DNA of 64,000 nt, taken from assembly GCA_036320915.1 (NCBI GenBank), contig JAXBDG010000009.1:558001-622000 (forward strand). The letters are read 5' to 3'. This document shows, piece after piece, positions 1 to 11,311 of this stretch. Within the stretch, counting starts at the first letter, position 1. The number at the start of each line of letters is the position of its first letter. Position numbers and translations under genes: made by a program. Under the pieces are notes generated by a model. The model worked only from the letters and a program-made list of their open reading frames with translations, was not told the origin of the DNA and searched no databases. The stretch comes from Linnemannia elongata (lineage: Eukaryota; Mortierellomycota; Mortierellomycetes; Mortierellales; Mortierellaceae).

Positions 1-1476
1 TTCGCACGTTTCTTGTAACATAGACTCACTTAAAAAAGGATCAGTTTATTCTTTTTGTAACATAGCATAAGTAGAAAACACTAATAACTGGCATCATATT
101 CTCTCTCGATCTTTTCCTTGGTCCCATCGCTGCATATCCTTTATTGCTATCCATGCGCGTCTGTGTGAATTTTCCTGCAAAAACAAAACCACCAATGCGC
201 AAAAGTCATCCATTTCGTCTCTTTCCCTGGACCAGGGGCCTAGGCAGGCGGCGCCGTGTCAGGTCTATCAGCTAAGAATTGCTCTCCTTTGCATCATCTT
301 GTGTATATATGGTTTTCAGCAAACCAATCTTGGGTAAACTTTGCTGACACTCTGGTGGAGCTAGCCGCCAAGTAAGGCTCTCAATTGGAGAGAAACTTAC
401 CTCTCTCTCAATGGCCACTGGGAACCCTTCCCGGCCACGTGAGTAGTGCCACAAAAGCTGACGAAATGAAGATTTTCGTTGTCATTTTCTTGTTCCTGTT
501 CTCTTCAATTGAAGCCGGTGTTCTCGTCTTTTTTTTTTTCTTCTTGACCTGGGATTATGGATGAGGAGGATGATATGTGAATGACCTCGTCTGTTTTTAT
601 TTGTTAACAAGGTAGGGAGATGATGTAGAGGAATGGGGTAAGAAAAGGAGGATGAGGGCAAAATTTAGTGGTGATCTCTTTCTTTGGGCAGTTCGGGGAA
701 CGAGCGAGGGGTTTCTTCTCGTTCATGCAACGGTTCAAGGGGGAGGGGATGAGATTAGACCATGCAACCAAAGTAGGAAAAGAAGCATGAAGACGAGGAA
801 AAGTGTGAACAAAAAAATACGGACAGGGCGAGATGGATTGACAGGGCAGGAGAGTGGGGTGTGTCTTGCCTACGTTTACTCCGTTGCAAGCCAGTTCAAC
901 GGTAGAATCACCCCTTCATTTTTCCCACATCTCTCATTTTTCTCACCTTTTCATCCTCTCGCTTGCATTCAGCACTAACGGACAACGGGGTAGAAGGAGG
1001 AGCAATAAGAGGAGGAGTGAAGAGAGGAAAAGAACGGTTGTCGATGAGGCATGGTTCTTCCTTACGCTGCGGGCAAAGAGAGGGTACTTCCTTTCCCGAA
1101 AAGGAAGTCATGAAACGGTTTTTGCTAAGAACCGTTTTTGCTTTGTTTGTTCAAAGGGCCCTTCTATTCTCTGTGCGGCATAATGCGTGTGCGTGTGTGT
1201 GCTTCGTCTTTGTCCCATTTGGACTCGATTGTGTCGTTCCTTTTTACCCACCGCCTCAATTGATTTCCTTTTACTTCTCTTTTGTTATTCTTTTTCTTTT
1301 CTTTCTTTTTTTCTTTTTGTTCTTCCCCTCAACCTCACTCCACTTCCTTCCCTTCCATCACATCCTCTCTCTCCTCCTTCCGCCTCCTGTATATATCCCC
1401 ACCTTTGCACAGATTCTCGTGAGAAAACACTTTCCCACATTCTCCCTCCTTTTCCCACAAACAAAACACACACATA
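1..1476. other. Upstream region, no gene seen
   Basis: No convincing coding region. The interval carries low-complexity stretches, including a strong pyrimidine tract at about 1255-1440 that leads into the start codon at 1477 and is probably the promoter/5'UTR of the amidohydrolase gene. Several short open frames overlap here in all phases but have biased Ser/Phe/Leu or Lys/Arg composition typical of translated CT/GA repeats. Confidence 0.6.
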
Positions 1477-4400
1477 ATGGCTGATTACGCGAGCGTCCCT
1501 CAGCACGACAACGAAGAAGTCGGCCACGCCTACGACCGCCCCCAGAAAGGAGCCTTCCTCCGCAAGAAGTCAACCCTCCTCCTCGCCACCGCCGCCATCG
1601 CCCTCCTCACCACCACCGCCTATTTCATCGGTGCCTCCAACGAGCTTTCGCCTAAAAAAGTCCACTTTGAAGACGTCAACATCTCTGGTCGTCATTTCGC
1701 CCAGGGCCTTGCCAAATGTCGAGCCATCAAGCGTGAGAACAAACACGTCTACCCTGCCCCCGAGTCGAGGATCAAGAATCCTCGATTTGTGAACGGAACG
1801 GCGCCGACGTTGTTCAAGAATGGATATATCTTTGATGGGGAGAATGAGGCGTTTAAGGGAGATATCCTGATTGATAATGGATTGATTGTTGAGATTGGCC
1901 ATGGAGTTAAGGTGCCTGAGGGCGCCAAGGTTGTGGACCTGAAGGGTCATATCATTACTCCTGGTATCGTCGACATGCACAGGTAAGCGTTACAGTTATG
2001 CACAATGCAGTGAAAGGAAAGCGGGGATGTCAATTGGCACAACATGGGTGGAGATTATGGGTTCGTTTGTTCCAAGGACATGACCTGTGGGTGTTTATCT
2101 TTTCACATTTGGCGCAGCGGGAAGCGGGAGTGTAAAGAAGAAGGTTTTTTTATTATTTGTCAACAACGCGAGGAGTACATCGCGCAAAAAGAAAGGGAAC
2201 GAAAAAAAGTTGAGGTGCTCTTTTTTACTTCATATCGCCGCCTTGATTTGTTTTCTTTTCTTTCCTCATCCTCCTGTCCCCTTGTGTTTCTACTTCCCAG
2301 GAAGTGTAAATGGAATGGAGTCATCGAAGGAGAAATGTGAAGCACAGAAAAAAAAAAAAAATAGAGAGCATTTCTACTCCCTAACAAACACATTTTTGTC
2401 AAGTGATCCATGGTTAACGCTGGTACCAATGAACCTATCAACTAATCCCCCCCCTTTTTTTGTTCACCCGTCTGGCGCCATTTCTTGCCCATGTATTTTT
2501 CTAACATAGCCATTTCGGAGTCGACTCATGGCCTGCCTTGGACGCCACCAGCGACACCAACGAGATGACCCAGCCCCTCACCCCCTTCATTCGTTCAATC
2601 GACGGCTTTAACCCTAGCGACCCCGCCCGCGAATGGATTCTCTCCGGAGGTGTCACCACCTCTCTGATCCTTCCTGGCTCCGGTAACGTCATGGGAGGCG
2701 AGGCCTACACGGTCAAGATGCGCAAGGTCGACACGCTCAGTACCGACGACATGTTGGTCCAGGCCGGCGAGGACGAGAAGTGGCGCTACATGAAGATGGC
2801 CTGTGGTGAGAACCCCAAGCGCTACTACGGACAGTACCTCAACCAGATGCCCTCGACCCGTCTCGGTGAGGGCTGGCTCCTCCGTGATCAGTTTGCCAAG
2901 GCGACCGAGCTCCGTCGTGCCCAGGACGATTGGTGCCATGCCGCTGAGGAGTTGCCCAAGTGGGGTCGTCATCGTCTTGATAAGCCCTTCCCTGAGGACC
3001 TCCAGTACGAGAGCTTGGTGGGCATCTTGAGAGATGAAGTCAAGTTGAACATTCATTGTTACGAGACCCACGATCTGGAGGCCATGGTCCGTCACTCGAA
3101 CGAGTACAAGTTCAAGATTGCGGCCTTCCACCACGGTTTGGATGCTTACCGCGTTCCAGAGATCCTCAAGCGTGCCTACAATGGCATCCCCACCGTCGCT
3201 ACATTTGCTGGCAAATTTGGATACAAGAAGGAGGCCTTCCAGAGCTCTGTCAACGGACCCAAGATCTTGGCCGATGCTGGCATCCCCGTCGCCATGAAGT
3301 CTGACCACCCCGTCTTGAACTCCCAGCATCTTGTCTATGAGGCTGCTCAGGCCCGCCACTATGGTCTTTCTGAGCTCCTTTCGATTGCCTCGGTCACCTC
3401 TGTTCCTGCTAAGGCTCTCGGTCTTGACCACCGTATCGGCAAGATTGCGATTGGTATGGATGCCGATGTCGTCATTTGGGAGAGACACCCTCTCTCCCTC
3501 GGATCGCACCCTCTCCAGGTCTACATTGACGGTATCCCCCAGATCGAGGATGTCGACGAGTCCGAGTGGTCTACCCAAGAGGCCCCTTTGAAGTTTGAGG
3601 AGTACCCCGACCTTGTCGCCCCCAAGGCCAAGGATGCCTGTACCGAGAAGTCCGAGTCTGGTGTCTTCACCGGAATCAAGAAGATTATTCTCAGCGGCGA
3701 CGAGGAAGAGTTGGTCAGCCAGTCTGGCGATCTTTCAGTTGTCATCGAGCACGGCGAGGTTGTCTGCACAGGTCACTGTGACCGCCACAGGGCTGCCATG
3801 ACCGGTGGTCCCATCTACAACTTGGGTGGTGAAGGTGTTGTCTTGCCCTCGTTGCTCTCTGTTGGCGCTCCCAACTTGGGTCTGATTGAGATTGCTGCTG
3901 AGGAGACTACTGGTGATGGTCACCCCAACTTGAGCTCGGGTATCTTGGCCGCTGCTGATGGGTTGAAGTTTGGTGGGCTTCACATGGATGAAGCCTACAA
4001 GGCTGGTATCCTTACTGGTGTCACTGCTCCCGAGTCTGAGCACGTTGTACAGGGTCTCTCGGTCGCCTTTGCTACCGGAGCCGAGAACGGTATGATTTTT
4101 TTTCTGTTCTGTGTTCATCTCATTCCTGGTATTTTTCTTCCTTTGTTGTCTCCATTTACTCAAATATCTAAGCTAACATATTATTTACCTTACTATTTTT
4201 ACAGCCCTTTCGTCGAAGGGGGCAGCGATCATCAAGGAGAAGGTCGCTCTCCACGTCCGCGTCGGCCAAAACTCCAAATCAACTCTCTTCCCCACCGTCT
4301 CCTCCCAAATTGCATACCTCCGCACTACTCTCAAGAAGGCCCTCGCCTTCTCTCTTCCCACACACGAAGAGTTCTCCCTCGTCGTCCGCGGCAAACTGCC

Positions 4401-4929
4401 CCTCGTCATCGAAGTTGACAACCGTGACGAGATCATCCGTCTGATCCAACTCAAGAAGGAGCTCGAGAAGGAGGGCGCTAAGCTCAAGGTCGCTCTTCTT
4501 AGTGCCACCGAGGCCTGGACCGTTGCCGAGCACCTGGCAGAAGCCGAGATCGGCGTCATCTTGCGCCCATATCTCTGCACACCCGTCCAATGGACCGCCC
4601 AAAAGTGTCTCCCCGGCGCCCCTCTCTCCAAGGAGACTGGACTCTCTGTCCTCTACAAGGCCGGTGTTAACGTCGGACTTGCTGCTCATGAACCCGAGGA
4701 TGTCCGTCAGTTGTCTTGGATTGCTGCTTGGGCTCGTTCGGATTTGAACATCTCTGAGAAGGAGGCTGTAGGCTTGGTTAGCTGGAACTTGGCCAAGATT
4801 GTTGGTTTGCCTACGGGACCTTCGGGATTGGTGATTTATAACGGAAACCCGTTCGAGTTCGGAGCCAAGGTCTCTGCGGTCGTTGGTGGTGGTAAGACTG
4901 GCATCCAGTGCAACCCTCGTGCCTTTTAA
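1477..4929 (+). CDS. Membrane-anchored two-lobed amidohydrolase (metallo-dependent hydrolase)
   Basis: Three exons (1477-1982, 2510-4089, 4205-4929) join in frame to give 936 residues. Residues 1-31 are cytosolic-like, followed by one hydrophobic segment (about 32-53), so a type II membrane or signal-anchor protein is likely. The N-terminal lobe is an imidazolonepropionase/amidohydrolase-type TIM barrel. The metal-binding HxH (H168, H170) is created across the first splice junction, with further candidate ligands H351, H376/H377 and catalytic D434 in a KSDHP motif. The C-terminal half (about 560-936) looks like a second, degenerate amidohydrolase lobe: its counterpart of the HxH strand reads LPSLLSVGAPN and lacks the histidines. 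Related fungal proteins are often filed as composite-domain amidohydrolases or carbohydrate esterase family 9; the substrate cannot be read from sequence. Intron borders are GTAAGC..TAG and GTATGA..CAG. The exons are strongly codon-biased (C at third positions), suggesting good expression. Confidence 0.88.
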
Positions 4930-5582
4930 GAAAGAAGGTGGTGGTAGCTAGGTATCATATTTTTGGTATCTATCATATCATAGTTCATAATCCGTTTTCT
5001 TCCATTCTGACAAACGATATATTTATAAAATAAATAAATACCTTGGAGCATTGAAAAAAGTAATAAATCATTTTCGCAACCTTGACGCCGATGTTTCTTG
5101 GTGACTGAAGCTAGATGATACTTGGTCCCGAGCAGATGTACAGGGTAGTTTTTCATAGGCAGAGCGATGGATCTTGAGGCGTTGTATAGGATGCTTATTA
5201 TCTCTATACAGAATCCATGCAGATGCCAAGATTCGACAACACGACAGACTTGTAAAGTGGCGGTGTAAATGAGTCGTTCCATTTCCTGACTCACACACGC
5301 ACAAGAACGCGAGGATCTTTTGAGGCCGAGGCTGCTGCAATTCTTGAACGAAACTCGCATGTGTGTGTGGAATGGCTATAGGATGAACGTGAAAATAAAA
5401 GTGGAGGTGGAGAGGATCGCTCATGGTTGCGCAAACAAAATTTCAAGGGAGCGAGGAAATGTCGAGGGTACCCTGTCGCCTTTGTACCAAAAAAATGTAA
5501 CACTCATCCTCCTCTTTTTCCTCTTCCACCTTCTCATCTTCCTCCTCCTCCTCAACTTCCTCAAACCCACTGACACGATACT
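4930..5582. other. Intergenic: amidohydrolase 3' end / surface-protein promoter
   Basis: No gene seen. The left part is probably 3'UTR, with AT-rich TATTTATAAAATAAATAAAT near 5020 as a candidate polyadenylation region. The right part ends in a pyrimidine-rich tract (5508-5570) immediately before the next start codon. Confidence 0.5.
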
Positions 5583-6226
5583 ATGAAGTTGACTACTCTT
5601 GTAGTGACCCTGGCTTTCACCGTTGTCTCCAATGCTCAATCTCAAGTGATCAGGTGAGTGCCTTTAAAACTATATCTCTCGAAGGCGTCCTGCTGCACCT
5701 TTTCCATTTTTTCACTAACAACCTACCTTGTATCACATATGGCAATAGCCATCCTACCGTAGGAACTGTTTGGCACGGAGGTGGTCAGGACTTTATTAGC
5801 TGGATCGGAAATTGTGCCGACATGGGCACTGCAGGTCAAGCCGTCAATATCGACCTGGTCTATGGACCGTCCATCGCTGTTCGCTTTGTTGCTTCCTTGG
5901 GTACTCTGAATTGTTCAGGCAGAATCACTACGTGGACTCTAACTGTACCCAGCAACGTTGCCCCCGGCGAGTACTCTCTTCGCATAGATACCACACCTAC
6001 AATTTACTCATCCATTTTCCAAATCGATAGCCCTCAGACTTCGACTATAACACCTCGCGCTACTACCACAGGTCTCACGCCTACAGGCCCTGTGACTACA
6101 AAGCCCAACACTTCCGACTCTAATGTCTCCCCTGGGTTAATTGGAGGTATCGTTGCCGGAGTAGTTGTGGTGGTTGTTATAATTGCCTTTTTCGTTCGGA
6201 GGAACCGGCGAGGCGAGAAAAGGTAG
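5583..6226 (+). CDS. Kre9/Knh1-like secreted single-pass membrane protein
   Basis: Two exons (5583-5653, 5749-6226; 95-bp intron GTGAGT..TAG) encode 182 residues. The N-terminus is a signal peptide (about residues 1-18, cleavage after SNA). Residues about 25-120 resemble the yeast cell-wall synthesis Kre9/Knh1 N-terminal domain: a Gly-rich start, VWHGGGQDFISW, and an immunoglobulin-like tail that ends in a YSLRI strand. A Ser/Thr/Pro-rich stalk (about 123-148, likely O-glycosylated) precedes a transmembrane helix of Gly/Val/Ile and a basic stop-transfer RRNRRGEKR. This places the domain at the cell surface or wall with a short cytosolic tail. The annotated stop is at 6224-6226. A +1 frame shift in the AAAA run just before it would add a 147-residue Pro/Gln/Ser-rich tail ending at 6665 (listed separately). 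The family is clear; the exact role is unknown. Confidence 0.75.
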
Positions 6227-6665
6227 TCGTGGCAACGAGGATCAAATCAAAGGCCAACCAGAAATGGAAGTCAAGTCATCAGTGCTACCACCGTCGCATA
6301 TGGATACTCAGCCTCAGTCATTTAATCAAAACGCAGTGCAGGGGCATCAGCACTACACTCAACCCCAGGGCGTCATTCGGGACGGAGTTCAGGAGTTGCA
6401 ACATCAGTATACATTCCAATTCTCCAATCACCCGCGACCCAACGTGGTTACCACAGCGAGTAGTAATGATTACAGGAATCCTCAACAACCTTCGATTGTA
6501 TGGGAGCCAAAGCCTTTTGTACCATCACCATCATCGAGAGTGCAGCCGGCCTCATTCTCCCAGCCTTCTGACCCTCAGGCATTGCTTCAGCGCTCTCACC
6601 CCCAGGCTTCGCTTCATACCTCTTATCCTCAGGCATTGCCAAGCTCCTCTGACCCACATAATTAA
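6219..6665 (+). pseudogene. Out-of-frame cytoplasmic tail of the Kre9-like protein
   Basis: An open frame in the next phase directly continues the surface-protein gene. After EK it would read GSRGNEDQIKGQPEMEVK and then a Gln/Pro/Ser-rich tail with imperfect repeats of the type S-x-P-Q-A-L/S, ending in a TAA at 6663-6665. The composition and position are those of a disordered cytoplasmic tail after a transmembrane helix. The switch needs one extra base in GAGAAAAGG. No GT..AG intron of suitable length restores the frame: the AG sites I checked give lengths with the wrong phase. It is therefore either an assembly homopolymer error, a real frameshift allele, or (least likely) programmed shifting. 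Confidence 0.5.
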
Positions 6666-7253
6666 CATTGGAGCTGTAATTTCAAAGCAGATTGCCCACT
6701 TATTTTTGTCACCTTATACGGTGCCCCATAATCCCCCCACTCTCGTTACCCTCAATTAAAAAGTTTAGGTGTTGCCACGGCTTGATAAAAACGTTGTGCC
6801 CTTTACTAACCGTTGCCCACTCCTCCCTCGCCCAGCTCCCGGCCAGGGCCGCGGCGTTGAATTTCCGAGGTGTGAATTAAGCTTCTTGCTGGCTCTCTCG
6901 CTCGTTGGCAACCTTTGCTAGGGACTTTAGTCGTTTGCTGCGAGGCCGTGTCACCATGTTGGACTCCTCGATGTATGCAACACCAGCGGACGCTGGCAAC
7001 GTCTAATTTTCAATGATGGGCAAAGATTATCGAAGTCCATGGCAATGGTTAAAAATCCGTTTAACGAGCAACGAGAGGAAAAAAATAATAATTGGTGGGC
7101 AACCTATATTAAACGTTACCCAGGGTTAGATATGTCCCCCCCACCTCAAAAAAAAAAAAAAAAGCGATAGAGAGAAGAAACGCGTCGTTCCCACAAGTGT
7201 AAGACAACGAGGCAAAAAAAGCGCACGTCTAGGCGCCGAGAAAGTGCAAAAGT
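6666..7253. other. Intergenic, no gene seen
   Basis: Contains several TTGCCCA-type words in both orientations (for example near 6691, 6806 and 7097) and a GC-rich patch at about 6820-6870. No open frame with recognisable protein character. Confidence 0.4.
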
Positions 7254-7326
7254 GTTTGTACTCGGACTTGAACCGAGGACCGTCTGTGTGTTAGACAGAC
7301 GTGATAACCAACTACACCATACAAAC
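7254..7326 (-). tRNA. tRNA-Val (AAC), intronless
   Basis: Read on the minus strand this folds as a complete 73-nt cloverleaf. There is a perfect 7-bp acceptor stem (GTTTGTA with TACAAAC), an anticodon stem TCTGT/ACAGA with loop CTAACAC giving anticodon AAC, and a T arm CTCGG-TTCAAGT-CCGAG. AAC decodes valine GUU (and GUC after A34 modification). No intron. Confidence 0.93.
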
Positions 7327-9217
7327 TTGCTAATTGCTTGATGCTAAATGGGTTTCCAGGACAATTATATTTTCAGGCCATATAATTTCACGTGATGTAA
7401 AGATTGGTGGCGCAACACGTGACGAATCGGGTTAAAAAAAAAGGGCTGTGTTGGCTTTGGTCAACGGACTGCAGTCCTGGCTGAGCCAAAACGCAAAAGA
7501 CAAAGCAAAGCAGGGTCCTGTCTTGCTTGTTCATTTGGATCATGCTTTCAGTGATCAAGTAGAACAATGTCTAAAGAGACGAGAGGTATCTTTATCCGAG
7601 TATCACCGTTACCTATCAAGACTATCACCAGGATCCTAGCCTCGTGTCTTTATTCAATCTCTTCTAATCCGGCAGGTAGGCAGGTAGGCAGATCGGCCGA
7701 GTACCCGTCATCAACAATTAAGCCAACCGATAGCGAGCATCAAAACTTTTTCCGAAAAGAAAAAAAAAAATAGACTATTTCTATCGCAGGTACTTCCAAT
7801 TTTCCCTGTGTTCAACCTTCCAACCACAGTTGTCGAATGTGCGTTGTAGGTGAGTGGTGAGAAAAAAAAATAGGAGCGAGCGACATTTGAAAGAGGTTGA
7901 CATGAAAGAAAGAAAAAAAGAGGAGCTAGAGAAGGGGTAAGTAAGAAAAAAGAGACGCTGTTGGCTGATAGCCATAGGATTGGTCGGCTCCTTGCTCTGT
8001 GTCTCTTAGGCAAAATGAGGAGGAGCAAAGAATATAAAAAAATAGAAAAATAGGCCCCACGTGCACCCCCTGACGGCCTCTCAAAAAAAGTTAGGGAAAA
8101 TAAGCGAGAAATGTCCACGATGTTTATTGCTGGTCGCTCTTTTTTTTTTTTTGTCAGATCAGGGTTCCTCCGGCAAAACGAGAGTCATAGGGATATGAGG
8201 AGGTAAGGAGGGGAGATGATTTGGAATTGTTGGATCAATGCTCGTGGGCCATGGTATTTGCTGAGAAGACGTGGAGAGAACGAGGGAGGATGGAGTAGGG
8301 GTGGATGGATGCACAAAAAAAAAAAAAAAAAAAAAAAAAGCGAGGGAAGAAGATAGAAGAGAGAAGACGGAAGAGGAAGGTGATAGACACATACAAAGAA
8401 GAGGAAGTATGGAGGAAGAGGATTGAGCGAACCAAGGTCGAGTAAGCAGTGCGCGTGCCCCCTTTCCTGAAGTTGGATTGCTCGCCTGTCCTCTCTCTGT
8501 TTTTTTTTTTTTTTTGTTATGGAGTTGTTTATGTGTCCCTTCTTTCTCCTTTATCCCGTTGGCAGACAGACAGACAAAGGCAAGCCAGGGCTCAATTTCT
8601 TTTTAGCTACAGAGGGAGAGAGGGACGGAGAGAAGAAGAGCGTGCGTGCAAGCACAAGAGAAGATAATTGTCGTCCGAATCGAGCAGATTCGACCCCGCG
8701 TGCCATGGTCCCCTCGACCAATTGGCCCGCTGGCCCTTGCCCTCACGTTGGCCGCGCTTTGCATCACGTTCGCTCCCTTCTTTCTTCTCTTCTCTTCATC
8801 CCGTTAATCCCTCATTCAAACTCATACTCATACTCACACATACAAACGCACATTCATATCGATTCGTTATGTTCGTTGTATTCGTTCGTTCCCGGCGAAT
8901 GCACCCCCTTTCCTCTTTTTCTTTTTTGCCTTTCTTTTTTTTTTTTTTTGTTTGTTGCTTATCTCTTTTTTCTCTTTCACTTTCTCTCTCTCTCTCTCTT
9001 CTCTTCTCTTTTCTTCTCTCTTCTCTTTATTCTTATTATCATCCCTAAAACATCACATTCCACTTCAACAACCCTGCAACCTGTAACCACTACCAAGCAG
9101 CTTTTCATACAACTCTCTCAATTGTAGCACACCTTTACTCCCCTCCTTTCTTCTTCTCCTCTACCTTATCAAACAGCTTTCTACGACAACACAAACCTCG
9201 TTTGCTACAGAACTGCA
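7327..9217. other. Long 5' region of the bHLH gene
   Basis: No supported gene. It contains homopurine and homopyrimidine runs, an A-tract at about 8315-8339, T-tracts at 8501-8516 and 8935-8950, and a CT-rich stretch (about 8960-9030) close to the start codon at 9218. Three CACGTG E-boxes lie at 7389-7394, 7416-7421 and 8058-8063. Short open frames here are translations of repeats. Confidence 0.45.
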
Positions 9218-11311
9218 ATGCGCTATATCGAAACAGACTCGACTGCACCCAAGAAATCAACCCACTACAAGCCCATCGTCCCCGCTCCTTCCTCCTCGCT
9301 TACTGCTACTACTTCTCAGCAACACCACCACTCGCGTGATCCCCGTACCAAGCAAGCACCGTCATCGTCCTCATCTTCTATTTCTTCAACTTCAGTCGTC
9401 ACCCCTTCGTCCTTCTTTTCTTCTCCTCCAACCCCCGACCCTTCGCCCACCATGAACCCCGAAGACCCCAAACACCACTACTCTTCAACTTCTTCTCACA
9501 GACCGTCGATTAGTTCTATCAACGAAACCACTTCTCGAAAACACAGCCTTGGTGGCAGAGAGCAACTGCCAACTTTCAGCGATATCAACAAGTCTGCAGC
9601 CGCTGTGAACCACCCACCCTCGTCTACATCCTCACCTTCAATCCACCCAATCAACAACCGTTCAACCCACACGACCACAAACTCGGCCACCTCTAGTGGT
9701 GGTGCAGGTGCAGGTGGTGGTGGTGCAAGTGCTCTCTACCCCAACAGCGTCGTCGGCACCCCACCCATGTCCCCCGGCCACGCTCTGCTCTCACCCCTCA
9801 CCCGCCCTCATTGTGGTATCACCGATCCTTCTCAATACTCTTCTTCTCTCTCTTCCTCTGGAGGAGGTAATAATGGGTTCTATCAACTTCCTCCTCCCGT
9901 CCAACCCTTTGGTCCACCACCCGTTCACCGTCCAAGCCCACACCAATCCCCAGCCATGCACCCTCAATCCAACAATCATCACCACCCTCTTCCTCCTCTC
10001 CCTCCACTCCCTGGGGCTGCGAATACTACTACAGGATACTCGCCAAGGTCGACCCCTCAAATGTCACCCATCGCAAACCACTACCTGGTATCGCCTCACC
10101 TGGGCCCGCTCTCACCCTACCCGACTCCACAGCACCAGCCTCGACAGCACCACTATTCGAGTCCTCATCATGATCCTACCATGGTTAGCGGTGGTATGGC
10201 CAAACAGTCCATTCCGGCCATGATCCTTCCAGCTTCAGCTTTGTCGTCTGGTGGACTCCCGCTTCTCCCTCATGAGATGTCTTCTTCGGGTTCGTCGTCG
10301 ACGAGGGCTTATACGAACATCTTGCCTAATAGTAACGGCAACAGCATTAGCAATAACGATATCAGTATGGGCTCGCCGACAAGTGGACCTGTCGACCCCC
10401 GGTCTGCACCTCCATCTCCTCGGCGGTACGTTATGCTCCCACCTCAGAGCCCCGCCATGGGTCCTACTTCCTCATCTGGTCGCCCCTCCAGATCCCAAGG
10501 CCGGAAATCCAGTGCCAGCTCCACATCCTCCACCTCTGCTGCCGCCACCGCCGCCGCTGCGTCTGCTTCCACCATCGCCCCGTCATCATCCTCATCATCA
10601 AGGCGGCGCCCTTCGTCCAACTCCAGAGCCGTCGACCAAGAGACCCGGGACATGATGCGAAAAGTCTCTCACTCTGCCATTGAACGCCGCCGCCGCGAGC
10701 GGATCAACGACAAGATCCTCCAACTCAAACATCTCGTCCCAGCCTGCGTCGACGAAGATCACCTCCACAAGCTCTCCATTCTCCAATCGACCATCGAGTA
10801 TATCCAGCATCTCAAGTCCGTCCTCCCGGCATCGGTCGCGAATGTGAAGGTTGGCAAAGCGACGAATAATAACCCAAACAACAAGACGACGGATATGTTG
10901 GATGCTTTGGGGGCTGGGATTGCGAATAAGGTGCCGTTGACGCCTTTGATGACTACGACATTGGGGCATGTTTATCCAAAGCGGCTCAAGCTTGACAAGC
11001 ACCATCATTCGTCCTCCGGCTCTTCGTCCTCGCACCAGCATGGTCAGCAGCAACAGCACGGTCAACACCGCTACGAGTCGTACGATGACAGATCAGCCGG
11101 CGCCAACGCCTCAGGCATGCACTCCTCCTCGTCTGACGAAGATGCTAAGGATGGTCTGCTACTTCTCGCCGGTGGACCCCAAAAATCCTCTTCCTCATCT
11201 TCATCATCGTCTTCTTCCTCGTCGCCAGTCGAGTCCGTTTCCCGATCTGAACACAAGCGCGGGCTTCGGAAACGAGATAGCAACGCCATTGCTTCTCATG
11301 AATCTGGATAA
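9218..11311 (+). CDS. bHLH transcription factor
   Basis: Single-exon gene of 697 residues. Residues 1-480 are low-complexity (Ser, Pro, His, Asn-rich), as in many fungal regulators. The basic helix-loop-helix spans about 480-540: SHSAIERRRRERINDKI is the basic region and first helix, with the E-box-contacting His, Glu and Arg all present. Then comes a short loop, and a second helix beginning HKLSILQSTIEYIQHLK. A nuclear E-box (CANNTG, probably CACGTG) binding role follows from these residues. The C-terminal 150 residues contain His/Gln-rich and poly-Ser tracts and a basic end. No leucine zipper is obvious after helix 2. The target pathway is unknown; the closest style is the small group of fungal bHLH proteins with a long disordered N-terminus. 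The start is the first ATG after a long CT-rich leader. Confidence 0.85.
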   Translation: MRYIETDSTAPKKSTHYKPIVPAPSSSLTATTSQQHHHSRDPRTKQAPSSSSSSISSTSVVTPSSFFSSPPTPDPSPTMNPEDPKHHYSSTSSHRPSISSINETTSRKHSLGGREQLPTFSDINKSAAAVNHPPSSTSSPSIHPINNRSTHTTTNSATSSGGAGAGGGGASALYPNSVVGTPPMSPGHALLSPLTRPHCGITDPSQYSSSLSSSGGGNNGFYQLPPPVQPFGPPPVHRPSPHQSPAMHPQSNNHHHPLPPLPPLPGAANTTTGYSPRSTPQMSPIANHYLVSPHLGPLSPYPTPQHQPRQHHYSSPHHDPTMVSGGMAKQSIPAMILPASALSSGGLPLLPHEMSSSGSSSTRAYTNILPNSNGNSISNNDISMGSPTSGPVDPRSAPPSPRRYVMLPPQSPAMGPTSSSGRPSRSQGRKSSASSTSSTSAAATAAAASASTIAPSSSSSSRRRPSSNSRAVDQETRDMMRKVSHSAIERRRRERINDKILQLKHLVPACVDEDHLHKLSILQSTIEYIQHLKSVLPASVANVKVGKATNNNPNNKTTDMLDALGAGIANKVPLTPLMTTTLGHVYPKRLKLDKHHHSSSGSSSSHQHGQQQQHGQHRYESYDDRSAGANASGMHSSSSDEDAKDGLLLLAGGPQKSSSSSSSSSSSSSPVESVSRSEHKRGLRKRDSNAIASHESG

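Noticed and set aside
2595..3578. 327-codon open frame antisense to the amidohydrolase
   Set aside because: It exactly mirrors a highly codon-biased coding exon; such shadows are expected, and the translation shows no domain.
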